DNA from: Nocardioidaceae bacterium
GTDB lineage: Bacteria; Actinomycetota; Actinomycetes; Propionibacteriales; Nocardioidaceae
DNA length: 64,000 nucleotides
Direction of reading: 5' to 3'
NCBI GenBank assembly: GCA_009780515.1
Contig: WQZX01000001.1
Span: 1-64,000 of the forward strand
Part shown: positions 29,768-44,217 of the stretch, piece after piece
How the letters are laid out: each line of letters starts with the position of its first letter
How positions within the stretch are numbered: the stretch's first letter is position 1
Program-made: the position numbers and the translations under genes
The notes under the pieces: model-generated
Told to the model about the DNA's origin: nothing
Seen by the model: only the letters and a program-made list of their open reading frames with translations
Database searches by the model: none

Positions 29768-29792
29768 GGTCTCGACAGGCTCGACCACCCTC
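29768..29792 (+). repeat. Short dispersed repeat GGTCTCGACAGGCTCGACCACCCTC
   Basis: Near-identical (23/25) to the reverse complement of 45824-45848 inside rimO. Confidence 0.5.
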
Positions 29793-29827
29793 GACGTAGC
29801 GGCTCGACCACCCACGCCGGCGTGTTA

Positions 29828-29842
29828 TAGTCATTTTGACTA
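29828..29842. promoter_or_regulatory. NrtR operator (NAD salvage)
   Basis: TAGTCA-TTT-TGACTA perfect inverted repeat 17 bp upstream of the pncB start, in an operon that encodes an NrtR-like protein; overlaps a TATAGT -10-like hexamer. Confidence 0.85.
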
Positions 29843-29859
29843 ATAATCAGGAGGCCGCG

Positions 29860-31155
29860 ATGCACCGCAGTGGACTGCTCACCGACCGCTACGAGCTCAC
29901 CATGCTCGACTCCTGGGTCCGCGACGGGAGCGCCGACCACGCGGCGGTCTTCGAGGCGTTCGCGCGCCGCCTCCCCGAGGGCCGACGGTACGGCGTCCTC
30001 GGCGGGCTCGGCCGCCTCCTCGAGCTCATCGAGGCCTTCACCTTCGACACCGAGGAGGTCGACTGGCTCGTCGAGCAGGGCGCGATCAGCCCGGCCACCG
30101 CCGACTACCTGCGCGGCTTCCGGTTCCGCGGCGACGTCGACGGGTACGCCGAGGGCGACCTCTACTTCCCCGGCAGCCCCGTCCTGACCGTGTCCGGCAC
30201 GCTCGGCGAGTGCGTCGTGCTCGAGACGCTGGTGCTCAGCGTGCTCAACCACGACACCGCGATAGCGAGCGCCGCCGCGCGGATGGTCGACGCGGCGGGC
30301 GGCACCGAGGGCAGGCCGCTGATCGAGATGGGCAGCCGGCGCACCCACGAGGAGTCGGCGGTCGCGGCGGCCCGAGCGGCCTACCTCGCGGGGTTCGCGT
30401 CGACCAGCAACCTCGCGGCCGGGCGGCGCTTCGGCGTACCGACCGTCGGCACCGCCGCCCACGCCTTCACCCTCGCGCACGTCAGCGAGGAGGCGGCCTT
30501 CCGCAGCCAGGTCGAGGCGCTCGGGGTCGGCACCACGCTGCTGGTCGACACCTACGACGTCGCCGAGGGCATCCGCACGGCCGTCAAGGTCGCCGGGCCC
30601 GAGCTCGGCGCGATCCGGATCGACTCCGGCGACCTGGCGGAGGAGTCGGCCCGCGCGCGGACGATGCTCGACGAGCTCGGCGCCGTCGACACCCGCATCA
30701 TCGTGACCAGCGACCTCGACGAGTACGTCATCACCGCCCTGGCCGACGCCCCCATCGACGGGTACGGCGTCGGCACCCGTCTCGTCACCGGCTCGGGCCA
30801 CCCCACCGCGAGCATGGTCTACAAGCTCGTGGCCGTCGCCGACTCGGCCGGCGGCGAGCTGCGGCCGGTCGCGAAGAAGGCCGCCGACAAGGCGTCCGCG
30901 GGCGGCCGCAAGCACGTGATCCGGGAGTACGACGAGGCGGGCGTCCTGGTCGGCGAGCACTTCACCCTCGACCTGCCCGGCGGCGCCACCTCGCCGCAGG
31001 TCCCGCTGATCCGCGGGGGCGAGATCGTCCACCGGCCGGCGCTGGCCGCGATCCGCGACCACGTCGCCGCGGCGGTCGCCACCCTCCCGAGCACCGCCCG
31101 CGAGGTGGCAGCTGGGCCGCCTTACCTCACCGTCGAGATGAAGGAGCAGTCATGA
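29860..31155 (+). CDS. pncB: Nicotinate phosphoribosyltransferase
   Basis: LLTDRYELTMLDSWV, GSRRTHEESAVAAARAAYLAGFASTSNLAA, HAFTLAH, IRIDSGDLAEES. Confidence 0.95.
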   Translation: MHRSGLLTDRYELTMLDSWVRDGSADHAAVFEAFARRLPEGRRYGVLGGLGRLLELIEAFTFDTEEVDWLVEQGAISPATADYLRGFRFRGDVDGYAEGDLYFPGSPVLTVSGTLGECVVLETLVLSVLNHDTAIASAAARMVDAAGGTEGRPLIEMGSRRTHEESAVAAARAAYLAGFASTSNLAAGRRFGVPTVGTAAHAFTLAHVSEEAAFRSQVEALGVGTTLLVDTYDVAEGIRTAVKVAGPELGAIRIDSGDLAEESARARTMLDELGAVDTRIIVTSDLDEYVITALADAPIDGYGVGTRLVTGSGHPTASMVYKLVAVADSAGGELRPVAKKAADKASAGGRKHVIREYDEAGVLVGEHFTLDLPGGATSPQVPLIRGGEIVHRPALAAIRDHVAAAVATLPSTAREVAAGPPYLTVEMKEQS

Positions 31156-31727
31156 CCAGAGCACTGATCGTCGTGGACGTGCAGAACGACTTCGTCGAGG
31201 GCGGCTCGCTCGGCGTCGTCGGAGGCAAGGACGTCGCGACCGCCATCACCGCCCACCTCGCGGTGCACGCGCAGGAGTACGCCGTCGTCGCGGCCTCCCG
31301 CGACTGGCACAACGCCGGCGAGACCAACGGCGGCCACTTCGCCGAGCCCGGCGATGAGCCCGACTTCGCCACGACCTGGCCGGTGCACTGCGTCTCGGGC
31401 GAGCACGGCTCGGAGTACGCCCCCGAGCTCGACACGACCGACGTGACCGTGCACGTCGTGAAGGGCATGGGCGAGCCGGCGTACTCGGCGTTCGAGGGGG
31501 TGACCTCGTCGGGCGAGAGGCTCGTGGACGTGCTGCACGCGGCCGGGGTGACCTCGGTCGACGTCACCGGCATCGCCACCGACCACTGCGTGCGCGCGAC
31601 CGCCCTCGACGCGCGGGCGGCCGGCTTCGACGTACGGCTGCCGCACGGGCTGCACGCGGGCGTCGCTCCGGACACGTCGGCGGCGGCGCTGGAGGAGATG
31701 GCGGCGGCCGGCGTGGAGGTGCGCTGA
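31152..31727 (+). CDS. pncA: Nicotinamidase (isochorismatase family)
   Basis: [51 protein letters not shown]. Confidence 0.92.
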   Translation: MTRALIVVDVQNDFVEGGSLGVVGGKDVATAITAHLAVHAQEYAVVAASRDWHNAGETNGGHFAEPGDEPDFATTWPVHCVSGEHGSEYAPELDTTDVTVHVVKGMGEPAYSAFEGVTSSGERLVDVLHAAGVTSVDVTGIATDHCVRATALDARAAGFDVRLPHGLHAGVAPDTSAAALEEMAAAGVEVR

Positions 31728-32437
31728 TGTACACGACGAAGTACCCGCCGTTCGCGGTCACCGTCGACATCGCGCTCTTCACCATCCGCGACGGCGTGCT
31801 GTCGGTGCTGCTGGTCGAGCGCGGCGGCGAGCCGTACGCCGGCGCCTGGGCCCTGCCGGGCGGCTTCGTGGATCCCGACGAGGACGCCGAGGCCGCCGCC
31901 TGGCGCGAGCTGGCGGAGGAGACCGGCGTCGAGCAGTTCTCCGGACACCTCGAGCAGCTGCGCACCTACTCGGCCCCCGACCGCGACCCGCGCATGCGCA
32001 CGGTGTCGATCGCGCACGTCGCCTTCGCCCCCGACCTCCCCGAGCCGGCGGCCGGCGACGACGCCGCCGACGCGCGCTGGTGGGCCGTGGAGGACCTGCT
32101 CGGCCACGGGCTCGGCGAGGACCGCCCGGCCCTCGCCTTCGACCACGAGGAGATCGTGCACGACGCGCTCGAGCGGGTCCGGGCGAAGCTCGAGTACACC
32201 ACCCTGGCCGCGGAGTTCGTGGCCGAGCCGTTCACGCTCCCCGAGCTGCGCCGGGTGTACGCCGCCGTCTGGGGCACCCCGCCCGACCTCGGCAACTTCC
32301 GCCGCAAGGTGCTCGGCACCGACGGGTTCGTCGTACCGGTCCGGGGCGGCGGCGCCGCCTCCACCGGCGGCCGTCGCGCCGCCCTCTACCGGCGGGGCCC
32401 CGCCACCACGGTCTCCCCGCCGATGTCGCGCAGCTGA
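31727..32437 (+). CDS. nrtR: NrtR-like Nudix-domain transcriptional regulator of NAD metabolism
   Basis: Nudix-like [23 protein letters not shown] plus C-terminal winged-helix [15 protein letters not shown]...[13 protein letters not shown]; directly after pncA. Confidence 0.88.
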   Translation: MYTTKYPPFAVTVDIALFTIRDGVLSVLLVERGGEPYAGAWALPGGFVDPDEDAEAAAWRELAEETGVEQFSGHLEQLRTYSAPDRDPRMRTVSIAHVAFAPDLPEPAAGDDAADARWWAVEDLLGHGLGEDRPALAFDHEEIVHDALERVRAKLEYTTLAAEFVAEPFTLPELRRVYAAVWGTPPDLGNFRRKVLGTDGFVVPVRGGGAASTGGRRAALYRRGPATTVSPPMSRS

Positions 32438-32549
32438 CCGACGGCCACGAGCACGACACGTTCGGTCGGTCGAAGCCAGTTCCGGCCGCGGGCTCGTCGA
32501 ACCTGTCGTCCTGGTGGCCTTGTCCGTGGGCCGCCGTACGCTCCCGCAC

Positions 32550-32882
32550 ATGGCATACGACGAAGGCCTGGCCGAGCGGGTCCGCTTCCTGCTCGAGGGC
32601 GAGGCGGGCCTCATCGAGAAGCGGATGTTCGGTGGTCTGGCGTTCCTGATCGGCGGCAACATGGCGGTCGCCGCCAGCGGACAGGGCGGGCTGATGGTGC
32701 GCGTCGATCCCGACCAGGGTGACGAGCTCGCGCAGACCACCGCCGCCGAGCCGATGGAGATGCGCGGTCGCGTGATGACCGGCTGGCTCCGTCTCCCCGA
32801 CGGCGCCGTCGCCGACGACGACGCGCTCGAGGAGTGGGTGCGCCGCGGCGCGGCCTATGCCGCCGGCCTGCCGCCCAAGTAG
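32550..32882 (+). CDS. TfoX/Sxy N-terminal domain protein
   Basis: KRMFGGLAFLIGGNMAVAA, EMRGRVMTGWLRL. Confidence 0.85.
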   Translation: MAYDEGLAERVRFLLEGEAGLIEKRMFGGLAFLIGGNMAVAASGQGGLMVRVDPDQGDELAQTTAAEPMEMRGRVMTGWLRLPDGAVADDDALEEWVRRGAAYAAGLPPK

Positions 32883-33499
32883 GGCCGGGCGAACCACAGC
32901 GTGCGGTCGGTCCAGTCGCCGGGGCCGAGCCGACGGCCGCTGCACACGATGATCACGGCCTGGGGCGTGCCGCGCCGCCGGTCCCAGCCCGGGTAGCCGT
33001 TGCTCGCGAGGACCTGCTGCCGCGAGAACACCCGGTAGCACTGCGTCCGGCCGTGTCCGCTGACCACCAGTCGCGCGCCCGGGCGGAGGCGCGCCAGGAG
33101 CCGGTTGCCGAGCGCCGAGCCGTCCGGCCACGTGTGGGTGTTGAGCAGCAGCCGGCCGTGGGCGGCCCCTGCCTCGACCCCGCCGAGGTCGGTCGCCATC
33201 TCGGTCTTGTCCGTCTCGGGCAGGACGCCCATCACGCCCTCGGGCGTGCGGGGGACGGGTCGAACCCTGACCGACCGGCCGGCGAGGACCACCGAGGTCG
33301 GCACGAACGGCCGCCTCGGCGCGCTCCCGCAGGGTCCCGAGTCCGGATGGAGGGCCGGTGGCGCGCTCGGGCGGGCCCGCGCCGCCGGCGGCGTCGAGGC
33401 CGTGCCCCCGGGCCACTGCCACCAGCCGACCAGGGCGGCCACGACGACCAGCGCACCTGCGCCGAGCGTCCACCACCGCCGTCGCATCCCCCCGAGCAT
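32855..33499 (-). CDS. Class F sortase-like protein
   Basis: N-terminal TM, LLLNTHTWPDGSALGNRLL, QAVIIVCSGRRLGPGDWTDRTLWFARP (catalytic Cys and Arg). Confidence 0.72.
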   Translation of the reverse strand: MLGGMRRRWWTLGAGALVVVAALVGWWQWPGGTASTPPAARARPSAPPALHPDSGPCGSAPRRPFVPTSVVLAGRSVRVRPVPRTPEGVMGVLPETDKTEMATDLGGVEAGAAHGRLLLNTHTWPDGSALGNRLLARLRPGARLVVSGHGRTQCYRVFSRQQVLASNGYPGWDRRRGTPQAVIIVCSGRRLGPGDWTDRTLWFARPYLGGRPAA

Positions 33500-33563
33500 G
33501 GTCGCAGTCTGCTCCCAGCGGCCGACGCCGACAACTGTCGGCGGCGTGCGGGAGGATGGACGG

Positions 33564-38108
<4,545 letters not shown>

Positions 38109-38121
38109 CCGTGGATCCGGG

Positions 38122-38222
38122 GCCTGGTATTTCACTGGGAACCCAGTGAAATACCAGGCTTTGGAGGCAAATTTCCCCACAAGGCCCGGTAATTCACTGG
38201 GAACCCAGTGAATTACCGGGCC
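38122..38222. repeat. Paired palindromic repeat element, copy 1
   Basis: GCCTGGTATTTCACTGGG-AA-CCCAGTGAAATACCAGGC (38122-38159) and GGCCCGGTAATTCACTGGG-AA-CCCAGTGAATTACCGGGCC (38183-38222), both perfect, separated by TTTGGAGGCAAATTTCC...; fills the gap between convergent lhr and htpX. Confidence 0.9.
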
Positions 38223-38223
38223 C

Positions 38224-39105
38224 TCAACGGAGCCGCCCCGCCATCCCCTCCAACCGCGCGATCCGGTCGGCGGTCGGCGGGTGGGTGGAGAAGAGGCGAG
38301 AGACGTCCTTGGCGCGGAACGGGTTGGCGATCATCATGTGGGCCGCGTTCTGCAGCTGGGGCGTGGGCTGGAGCGGCGCCTGGGCGGTGCCCTGCTCGAG
38401 CTTGCGGAGGGCCGAGGCGAGGGCGAGCGGGTCGCCGGTGAGGCGCGAGCCGTCCTCGTCGGCGTCGTACTCACGCGTGCGGCTGATGGCCATCTGGATG
38501 ATGCCGGCCGCGAACGGCGCCAGCATCGCCATCACCAGCATGCCCAGCGGGTTGGACCGGTTGTCTCGCCCGCCGCCACCGCCGAAGAACGAGGCGAACA
38601 TCAGCATCTGGCCGATCGAGGAGATGATCCCCGCGACGGCCGCGGCGACCGAGCTGGTCAGGATGTCGCGGTTGTAGACGTGCATCAGCTCGTGGCCGAG
38701 GACGCCCCGCAGCTCCCGCTCGTCGAGCAGCGCGAGGATGCCCTCGGTGCAGCAGACGGCGGCGTGGTCGGGGTTTCGGCCGGTGGCGAACGCGTTCGGT
38801 GCCTGGGTCGGCGACACGAAGAGCGAGGGCATCGGCAGACCGGCGGTCGTGGTCAGCTCGTGGACGATGCGGTACATCGCCGGCTGCTGCTGCTCAGTCA
38901 CCGGGTAGGCGCGCATCGCGCGGATCGCGAGCTTGTCGGAGTTCCAGTAGCCGTACGCGGTGGTGCCGAGCCCGATCAGCGCGAAGATCCAGATGAACGC
39001 CATGTTGCCCGTCGATCCGGCGATCACGCCGCCGATCGCGAGCAGCAGGGCGAAGATCGCGGCGAACAGGCCGGCGGTCTTGAGGCCGTTGAAGTGACGA
39101 TGCAT
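38224..39105 (-). CDS. htpX: HtpX-like M48 zinc metalloprotease
   Basis: LRGVLGHELMHVYNRDI (HEXXH), two hydrophobic N-terminal helices. Confidence 0.93.
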   Translation of the reverse strand: MHRHFNGLKTAGLFAAIFALLLAIGGVIAGSTGNMAFIWIFALIGLGTTAYGYWNSDKLAIRAMRAYPVTEQQQPAMYRIVHELTTTAGLPMPSLFVSPTQAPNAFATGRNPDHAAVCCTEGILALLDERELRGVLGHELMHVYNRDILTSSVAAAVAGIISSIGQMLMFASFFGGGGGRDNRSNPLGMLVMAMLAPFAAGIIQMAISRTREYDADEDGSRLTGDPLALASALRKLEQGTAQAPLQPTPQLQNAAHMMIANPFRAKDVSRLFSTHPPTADRIARLEGMAGRLR

Positions 39106-39150
39106 GTCAGGAGAACGAGCGGAGCGTGGCCGTGGGTTCCGAGAGAGCGA

Positions 39151-39453
39151 TCACGCCGCGGAGGCGACGACCTCGGCGGGGCGGGTGCGCACCGTGATGG
39201 GCGTGGGCTCGAGGGCGGCCTCCTCGACGGCCACCGCGTGGGCCACGTCGCGGAGGACCACCGACAGCGGGACCTCCAGCGCGTCGCACAGCGAGGAGAG
39301 CAGCTCGGAGCTCGCCTCCTTCTGGCCGCGCTCGACCTCGGAGATGTACCCGAGGCTGACCCGGGCGACGCCGGAGACCTCGCGCAGGGTGAGGCCGAGC
39401 TCGGTGCGACGGCTGCGCAGCGCGTCGCCGAGCCGCTGGCGGAACAGCACCAT
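39151..39453 (-). CDS. clgR: XRE-family regulator, ClgR-like
   Basis: [45 protein letters not shown]; next to cinA as in many actinobacteria. Confidence 0.75.
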   Translation of the reverse strand: MVLFRQRLGDALRSRRTELGLTLREVSGVARVSLGYISEVERGQKEASSELLSSLCDALEVPLSVVLRDVAHAVAVEEAALEPTPITVRTRPAEVVASAA

Positions 39454-39497
39454 CGTGGTCTCCCCTCGGTCGGGCCCTGGATCTGTGTGGTGCAACG

Positions 39498-40004
39498 CTA
39501 CCCGAGGCCTGGATCTTCCGTGTGCCGACTCACTCTGCCGGACGCCGCCGACACCCCTGCCGCGACCGCCGCGGTCACGACCTGTGCCTGGATCGAGGAC
39601 CGGTCGCCGTCCAGCTCGAGCGGGATGGCGGTCGAGCCCTCGGCGACGGCCACGCCGACGAAGACCGTGCCGACCGGCTTGCCCTCCTGCCGGTCGGGGC
39701 CCGCAACGCCGGTGGTGCTCAGCGCCAGGTCGGTCTGCAGCAGCCGACGCGCGCCCTCGGCCATCGCCACGGCGCACGCGGCCGAGACGACGCCGTGCTC
39801 CTCGACGACCTCGGCGGGTACGTCCAGCACCCGCATCTTGGCCTCGCTGGCATAGGTCACCACGCCGCCGGCGTACACCTGGGAGGAGCCGGGGACCTCG
39901 GTGACCGCGGCGGCGAGCCGCCCCCCGGTCAGGGACTCGGCGGTCGCGAGGGTCATCCCGCGCGCGCCGAGCGCGGCGACGAGGTCGGCGGGGGTCGGCT
40001 CCAC
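39498..40004 (-). CDS. cinA: CinA C-terminal family (nicotinamide-nucleotide amidase-like)
   Basis: [58 protein letters not shown]. Confidence 0.92.
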   Translation of the reverse strand: MEPTPADLVAALGARGMTLATAESLTGGRLAAAVTEVPGSSQVYAGGVVTYASEAKMRVLDVPAEVVEEHGVVSAACAVAMAEGARRLLQTDLALSTTGVAGPDRQEGKPVGTVFVGVAVAEGSTAIPLELDGDRSSIQAQVVTAAVAAGVSAASGRVSRHTEDPGLG

Positions 40005-40014
40005 GCCGCCGACG

Positions 40015-43000
40015 CTACCGCTTGGCCACGTGGATCGTGACGTGCCCCTTGGCGCCGAGCAGGTAGGTGCTGCCGCCGTAGGAGATGGTCAGCCTCTTGG
40101 CGCCGGTCGTCGGGAACGCCTTGAGGCGGACCGTCGCGCGGCCGCCCTTCAGCGTCGCCTTCACCGGCTTGACGCCGCCACCGGAGACCGTCACCCTGCC
40201 GGTGGCGCTCACGCCTGCGGCGTTCGTGACCCGGATGGCGATGCCCGCCCTGGTCCGCTTCACCACGACGTGCTTCGGGGACGCCTCGCCGGTGACCTTC
40301 ACGCTGCCCTTCGCGACGGTCAGCCTCGCGCTGCCCGTGCCGCTCGTGACCGAGTCGTCGCCGGCGTACGCGATCCTCACCGGGTACGCCGCCGCGCGCG
40401 GGGCCAGCTTGCGGGTCGAGATCCGCACTGTGGCGGTGCCGGAGGCGCTCAGCGTGCCGCTCCCGAGCGCGACCGAGCCGGACTTCAGCGTGACGGTGCC
40501 GCTCGGCGAGGCACCGGTCGCGCTCACCGTCACGCGCACGGTGGTCGTGCCGCCGTAGACCAGCCGGGCCGACGTACCGCTGACGGTCGGGGTCGCCGGC
40601 GGGGTCGTCGCCGTGGGCAGCCTCAGCCCGACGATCTCAGGGTCGTGGTCGGAGGTTCCGAAGGGGTTGTCGGCGCTGAACAGCTGCGTCACGTTGTAGT
40701 TGACGCGGCTGTAGTCGTAGGCCACCGGCTCCTGGCCGTCGATCTGCCAGACGTCCGCGCCGGTCACCATCGACAGCGCCGCGGGGTTGGCCAGCGCGTG
40801 GTCGAGCGAGCCCTCCTCGCCGCCGTAGGAGTACGTCGCCTTGGCGCCGGAGCCGTTCTCGTGGGTCTGGATGTCGGTGTAGCCCCTGCCGTAGAGGTAC
40901 TCCAACGGGTCCTCGTGCGTGTAGGAGTTGAAGTCGCCCAGCAGGAATACCGGCTGGATGCCGGTGCTCGTCTGCAGCCCGGAGACCCAGTTGCTCACGT
41001 CGGCGGCCTCGTGGACCCGGGTGCAGTCGAAGCCGCCCTGGTCCGAGGCAGGATCGGTGTCCTCCGCGTCGGTCACGGTCGCGGCGGCACCGCTCTGACC
41101 GACCTCGGGCGCGCCGCTCGCGTCGTGGCCGCAGTCGGAGAACAGGCCGCTGGAGTCGGCGCCCTTGGACTTCCAGTGGTTCGCGACGACGAGGAACGCG
41201 TCCGCGTCGGGCTCGCCGACACCCTTGAACGCCTGGGCGAGCGGCTCACGGGCGATGGAGAACGGCTGCCCGTCGGCGGAGTCGTCGGCGAGGACGTGCG
41301 ACGCCCCGACCGGCGTGATCGCGGCCGGCCGGTAGACGAAGGCGGTCCGGATCACGTCCTGCTGCGCGATCGGCGGCAGGTCGCTCGCGGCCGGCGAGTG
41401 CACGTAGTCCCAGGTGCCGGCGCCGTCCTTGGCGTTGAGCGCGTCCACGATCGTCTGGACCGCGGTGTCGCGGTCGAGCCCGAACTTCGCGCCGTTCTCG
41501 ACCTCCTCGAGCGACACCACGCTCGCACTGAGGCCGTTGATGGCGGTCACCTCCTTGGCCAGCTGGTTCTGGAAGGCCGCGGGCGTCGCCGCACCTCGCG
41601 GACCCGGGTCACCGTTGGACGCCTGGCAGTTGTTCACGCCGACCGGGTTGCCGGCGCGGTCCTTGTAGTAGGTGCAGGTCCCGAGGCCGGCGTCGACGTA
41701 GTCCTGACCGGTCAGCGGGAAGAAGTTCTCCATGTTGAACGTCGCCAGGTGCACGTCGCCCCCGACCGGCTGCGGTGCCGCGTTGGCGCCGTCGCGCAGG
41801 TCGGTGAAGGTCGCCACGTCGGCGCCGGTGTCGGTCACCTGGTGGTTCGGCTGGTAGGTCCAGGCGCCGTTGCGGTAGTCGAGGATGACGCCGTCGCTGC
41901 CGAACGTCGCCGCGGCGCCGATCGTGACCGATCTGGTCTGCGTGATCCACGGCAGCGGGTCGCCGGAGTACGACGCGGTCGAGTAGTTCCAGCTCGAGCC
42001 GTCGTCCAGGGTGATGGTGTGGTCGGCGTCGAACGCGGCCGTGCTCTGCGCGTCGGCCGAGCCCGGCCTCGCCACGTCCGTCGGGTCGTTCAGCGGCTTG
42101 GTGCTGTCGGCCGCGAGCACGATCGTGCCGTAGTAGTTGAGGTCGTAGTTGTCGGTCACCGTGTAGTGCCCCTGCGGCGCGATCAGCTCCGACTCATGCG
42201 CCTCGCGCTTCGCGTCGGTGTCCAGGTCGCTCCACGACAGGCGGGCCGGGGTGACCGCGGCCAGCGCCGGGGTCACCGTGGTCACGCTCGGACTGCTGAT
42301 CTCGGTCTCGCCCAGGTGCTCCTGCACCGTTCCGGTCACGCTCACCGACTGACCGACGGTCACCTGGGCCGCCGAGCTCGAGCCGTAGACGAACACCGCG
42401 TCCGAGGCACCCGGCGTCGCGTCGGTGCTGCCGCCGGTGCCGGCGGTCTGGAGCGTGAAGCCGCTCAGCCCACCGGTCGGGTACGCCGCCGTGACGATGC
42501 CCTGCACGGTCACCGAGCAGCCGACGTACGGCGAGGTGTCGGTGCTCGTGCCCTGGACCTCGGCGATCGACGGGGTGGGGTCGGTCTGGGTGCAGCTGCC
42601 GGTGGAGCCGCCGCCGGTCTGGCCCGCGGCGTTCGACGGCGTCGGCGTGCCGACCGAGAAGTCGGCGTGGTTGTCGTCGGTGTCGGTGCCGTCCACCATG
42701 CGGTACGCCGACGTCGTCGCGTCCAGGTCGGTGCCCTGCGCGGAGCCCTCGAAGGTGTTCGCGTCCGCGCCGTAGCCCAGCGCGTCGACGACGTGCGCGG
42801 TGTTCGCGATGTCACCGGTCGGCGGGACCGGCGGGCTCGCCTGGTCGCTGAGCACGACGAGCCCGGCCGCGTAGTAGAAGTCCGGAGCGGACGGCCAGGT
42901 GAGGTCGGGCGTCGGAAGTGCCGCGCCGACCGCCTTGGCGTCCCCGTGACCCTGGATCAGGAAGTGGCCGTGCGCCGGGATCGTGCCCGAGAGCGTCGTA

Positions 43001-44082
43001 CCGGTGAGAGGCAGCGGGTAGGTCCCGGTGCCGCGGAGGTCGGCGCCGTACCCGATCGAGTAGGTGCCGAGGTCGACCGGGCTGTCGGTGGGGTTGTAGA
43101 GCTCGACGAAGTCGTTCAGGAAGGACGCGCCGGTGTAGCCGCCGTCGGTGTAGACCTCGCTGATCAGGACGTGCGGCCCGGTCGGTCCGCCACTGCCGGC
43201 CTTCGCGACGACGGTGAAGGTCACCTTCGTGCTCGCGGTCGCCTGAGTGCCGTCGGTGACGTGCAGCGTCGCGGTGAACACGCCCGACGTCGTCGGCCGG
43301 CCGGTGATCGCACCCGTGTCGCCGTCCAGGGCCAGGCCGTCGGGGAGGCCCTCGGAGGTCCAGCTGTACGGCGCCGTGCCACCGCTCGCCTGGGGGTCGA
43401 TCTCGGTGATGTCGTCGCCGACGGTCGCCGTCTGGTCGCCGATGGCACCGATCGACACCGAGCCCGCTCCACCGGACGAGGTGTCGCAGGACGAGTCCTT
43501 CTCCGAGGAGTTCTGTGGGCTCGGCGTACCGGCGCTGAAGTCTGCCGCGTTGTCGTCGGTGTCGACGCCGCACTCCGCCCGGCTGACCGACTGCGGGTTG
43601 CTCGGCGCCGGCGTCGGGCCACTGCCCTCGTAGGTGGTCGCCGTCGCCCCGTAGCCGACCCGGTCGATCACCGTGCTGCCGTCCACCAGCTCGACGCGGC
43701 CCGCACCGGTCGCCATCGCCGTGGTGCCCGTCGCGTCGGGCGTCGGCAGGTCCGTGGTGCCGCCGCTGCCTCCGGCCTCCTCCACCAGGTAGTAGGAGTA
43801 CGCCGGGACCGTGCCGCTCAGCTGCGTCGCCTGCGCGCTCGTGCCGGTCGCGCTGTAGTAGTCGACGTGCCAGCCGTCGACCGACACGTCGCTCCCCGAC
43901 GGGTTGAACAGCTCGACGAAGTCGTTCTTGTACGTCGAGCCGGAGTTGCCGCCACCGCCGTACACCTCGTTGACGACGAGGCCTCCGCTCGCCGCGTGGG
44001 CGGGTTCCGCGAGGCCGGTCAGCCCGGCGAGGGCGAGCAGCGGGAGGGTGGTGGATGCGATGATCCGTCGCGAGAGACGCAT
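40015..44082 (-). CDS. ExeM/NucH-type extracellular endonuclease with lamin-tail and Ig-like domains
   Basis: Signal peptide; VVNEVYGGGGNSGSTYKNDFVELFNPS; VLISEVYTDGGYTGASFLNDFVELYNP; endonuclease/exonuclease/phosphatase core (HLATFNMENFFPLTG, EEVENGAKFG, VVANHWKSKG, LLGDFNSYTHEDP, GTSDHDPEI). Confidence 0.92.
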   Translation of the reverse strand: MRLSRRIIASTTLPLLALAGLTGLAEPAHAASGGLVVNEVYGGGGNSGSTYKNDFVELFNPSGSDVSVDGWHVDYYSATGTSAQATQLSGTVPAYSYYLVEEAGGSGGTTDLPTPDATGTTAMATGAGRVELVDGSTVIDRVGYGATATTYEGSGPTPAPSNPQSVSRAECGVDTDDNAADFSAGTPSPQNSSEKDSSCDTSSGGAGSVSIGAIGDQTATVGDDITEIDPQASGGTAPYSWTSEGLPDGLALDGDTGAITGRPTTSGVFTATLHVTDGTQATASTKVTFTVVAKAGSGGPTGPHVLISEVYTDGGYTGASFLNDFVELYNPTDSPVDLGTYSIGYGADLRGTGTYPLPLTGTTLSGTIPAHGHFLIQGHGDAKAVGAALPTPDLTWPSAPDFYYAAGLVVLSDQASPPVPPTGDIANTAHVVDALGYGADANTFEGSAQGTDLDATTSAYRMVDGTDTDDNHADFSVGTPTPSNAAGQTGGGSTGSCTQTDPTPSIAEVQGTSTDTSPYVGCSVTVQGIVTAAYPTGGLSGFTLQTAGTGGSTDATPGASDAVFVYGSSSAAQVTVGQSVSVTGTVQEHLGETEISSPSVTTVTPALAAVTPARLSWSDLDTDAKREAHESELIAPQGHYTVTDNYDLNYYGTIVLAADSTKPLNDPTDVARPGSADAQSTAAFDADHTITLDDGSSWNYSTASYSGDPLPWITQTRSVTIGAAATFGSDGVILDYRNGAWTYQPNHQVTDTGADVATFTDLRDGANAAPQPVGGDVHLATFNMENFFPLTGQDYVDAGLGTCTYYKDRAGNPVGVNNCQASNGDPGPRGAATPAAFQNQLAKEVTAINGLSASVVSLEEVENGAKFGLDRDTAVQTIVDALNAKDGAGTWDYVHSPAASDLPPIAQQDVIRTAFVYRPAAITPVGASHVLADDSADGQPFSIAREPLAQAFKGVGEPDADAFLVVANHWKSKGADSSGLFSDCGHDASGAPEVGQSGAAATVTDAEDTDPASDQGGFDCTRVHEAADVSNWVSGLQTSTGIQPVFLLGDFNSYTHEDPLEYLYGRGYTDIQTHENGSGAKATYSYGGEEGSLDHALANPAALSMVTGADVWQIDGQEPVAYDYSRVNYNVTQLFSADNPFGTSDHDPEIVGLRLPTATTPPATPTVSGTSARLVYGGTTTVRVTVSATGASPSGTVTLKSGSVALGSGTLSASGTATVRISTRKLAPRAAAYPVRIAYAGDDSVTSGTGSARLTVAKGSVKVTGEASPKHVVVKRTRAGIAIRVTNAAGVSATGRVTVSGGGVKPVKATLKGGRATVRLKAFPTTGAKRLTISYGGSTYLLGAKGHVTIHVAKR

Positions 44083-44217
44083 GGGTGCCAGTGCTCCGAG
44101 CTGTGGACTTGTACTCGCAGGCACACCCGAGAAGTCCCCGCGACGTGGACAGCGCGAGAGTGGCGCTCCCCGCCGTCCGGGCGGTGGCGGCCACCCCAAC
44201 GGCGACCGGCGGTCGGG

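Noticed and set aside
32855-33499. Sortase-dependent surface system
   Set aside because: Only a lone sortase-like gene; no LPXTG-type substrate gene seen nearby.
38122-38222. CRISPR array
   Set aside because: Only two palindromes with one spacer and no direct-repeat series or cas genes; layout recurs as a unit elsewhere.
40015-44082. Secreted nuclease as a polymorphic toxin
   Set aside because: Ordinary ExeM/NucH architecture with signal peptide; no immunity gene or toxin-delivery domains.
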